From an uncultured Bacillota bacterium (GTDB taxonomy: Bacteria; Bacillota; Clostridia; Caldicoprobacterales; UBA3941): DNA of 5,300 nucleotides. Position numbers and translations under genes: made by a program. Position 1 is the first letter of the stretch. The number at the start of each line of letters is the position of its first letter. Shown here in pieces: positions 5,179 to 5,300 of this stretch. The notes under the pieces are model-generated. The model was not told where the DNA came from. It searched no databases and was given only the letters and a program-made list of their open reading frames with translations. The stretch spans positions 1 through 5,300 of the forward strand of contig CALGOY010000058.1 of the NCBI GenBank assembly GCA_937960725.1, given 5' to 3'.

Positions 5179-5220
5179 GTCGAAAAAAGATGTTTTCTGA
5201 CTAAATTAGTAGGGTATAAA
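5179..5220 (+). promoter_or_regulatory. Candidate promoter/operator region of the pyruvate formate-lyase gene
   Basis: A TATAAA -10 box (5215-5220) lies 30 bases before the start codon; the best -35 is only TTTTCT (5193-5198, 16-bp spacer). Two dyads overlap this poor -35: GTCGAAAA (5179-5186) with TTTTCTGAC (5193-5201, one extra T), and ACTAA-A-TTAGT (5200-5210). A weak -35 covered by dyads would suit an activator- or repressor-controlled fermentation gene, but I cannot name the regulator. Confidence 0.4.
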
Positions 5221-5250
5221 TAAGCATCACAATAAAAAGGAGCTGCTTTA

Positions 5251-5300
5251 ATGGATCCATGGAGAGGATTTTCTGAAGGTCATTGGAGATCAGAGATAGA
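5251..5300 (+). CDS. pflB: Formate C-acetyltransferase (pyruvate formate-lyase), N-terminus only
   Basis: Only 16 codons are inside the window, reading MDPWRGFSEGHWRSEI. This fits the W-x-GF-x2-G-x-W-x2-EI opening that I recall for clostridial pyruvate formate-lyases, where it continues into DVRDFIQ. The glycyl-radical enzyme converts pyruvate and CoA to acetyl-CoA and formate under anoxic conditions. The ATG at 5251 has AAAAGGAG (5235-5242) 8 bases upstream, an excellent site. The gene runs off the right edge, so the catalytic cysteines and the glycyl-radical site cannot be checked. The call rests on a short stretch and is therefore moderate. The activating-enzyme gene would be expected downstream. 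Confidence 0.72.
   Translation, partial: MDPWRGFSEGHWRSEI

Overview
The window looks like AT-rich chromosomal DNA of an anaerobic, Gram-positive member of the Clostridia. The evidence is strong AGGAGG-type ribosome binding sites, a DUF1292 (YrzB-type) gene, a PspC-domain membrane protein, an anaerobic sulfatase-maturase-type radical SAM protein, and the first 16 codons of what reads as pyruvate formate-lyase. The genus cannot be fixed from this stretch. The left end carries 11 bases identical to the end of the Illumina TruSeq adapter. The window therefore probably begins at an assembly contig end, and the left-most gene is artificially cut.

Layout. Bases 1-970 (minus strand) hold an ECF sigma factor gene followed, with an 8-bp overlap, by its membrane-anchored anti-sigma factor, which is truncated at the contig edge. 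An ECF-type promoter lies just upstream of the sigma gene, so the pair probably activates itself. Bases 1139-1729 (plus) encode a nitroreductase-family flavoprotein, closed by a strong intrinsic terminator. Bases 1806-2072 hold a small unrecognised ORF with no visible promoter and a poor start, possibly a gene remnant. Bases 2205-3436 (plus) encode an anaerobic sulfatase-maturase-like radical SAM/SPASM protein with a C-terminal SEC-C zinc motif. Its reading frame is broken near 3179-3184, so the gene as sequenced ends early at 3302 while the conserved C-terminus continues in the -1 frame to 3436.

Four bases further on, and convergent, is a minus-strand operon at 3441-4507. It consists of an acidic DUF1292 protein with a CxCxC cluster followed by a class I SAM-dependent methyltransferase whose ribosome binding site lies inside the last codons of the DUF1292 gene. 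A divergent promoter pair at 4548-4637 separates this operon from the plus-strand PspC-domain protein at 4678-5130. After a 120-bp gap with dyad symmetries, a partial pflB-like gene starts at 5251 and runs off the window.

The genes do not form one obvious pathway. They are separate small transcription units for envelope stress sensing (sigma/anti-sigma, PspC), redox metabolism (nitroreductase, pyruvate formate-lyase) and protein or small-molecule modification (radical SAM maturase, methyltransferase). I found no mobile element, CRISPR array, RNA gene or convincing new multi-gene system. The most informative observations are the frameshifted maturase, which has also lost a predicted cluster-ligating cysteine, and the adapter-created stop in the anti-sigma gene.
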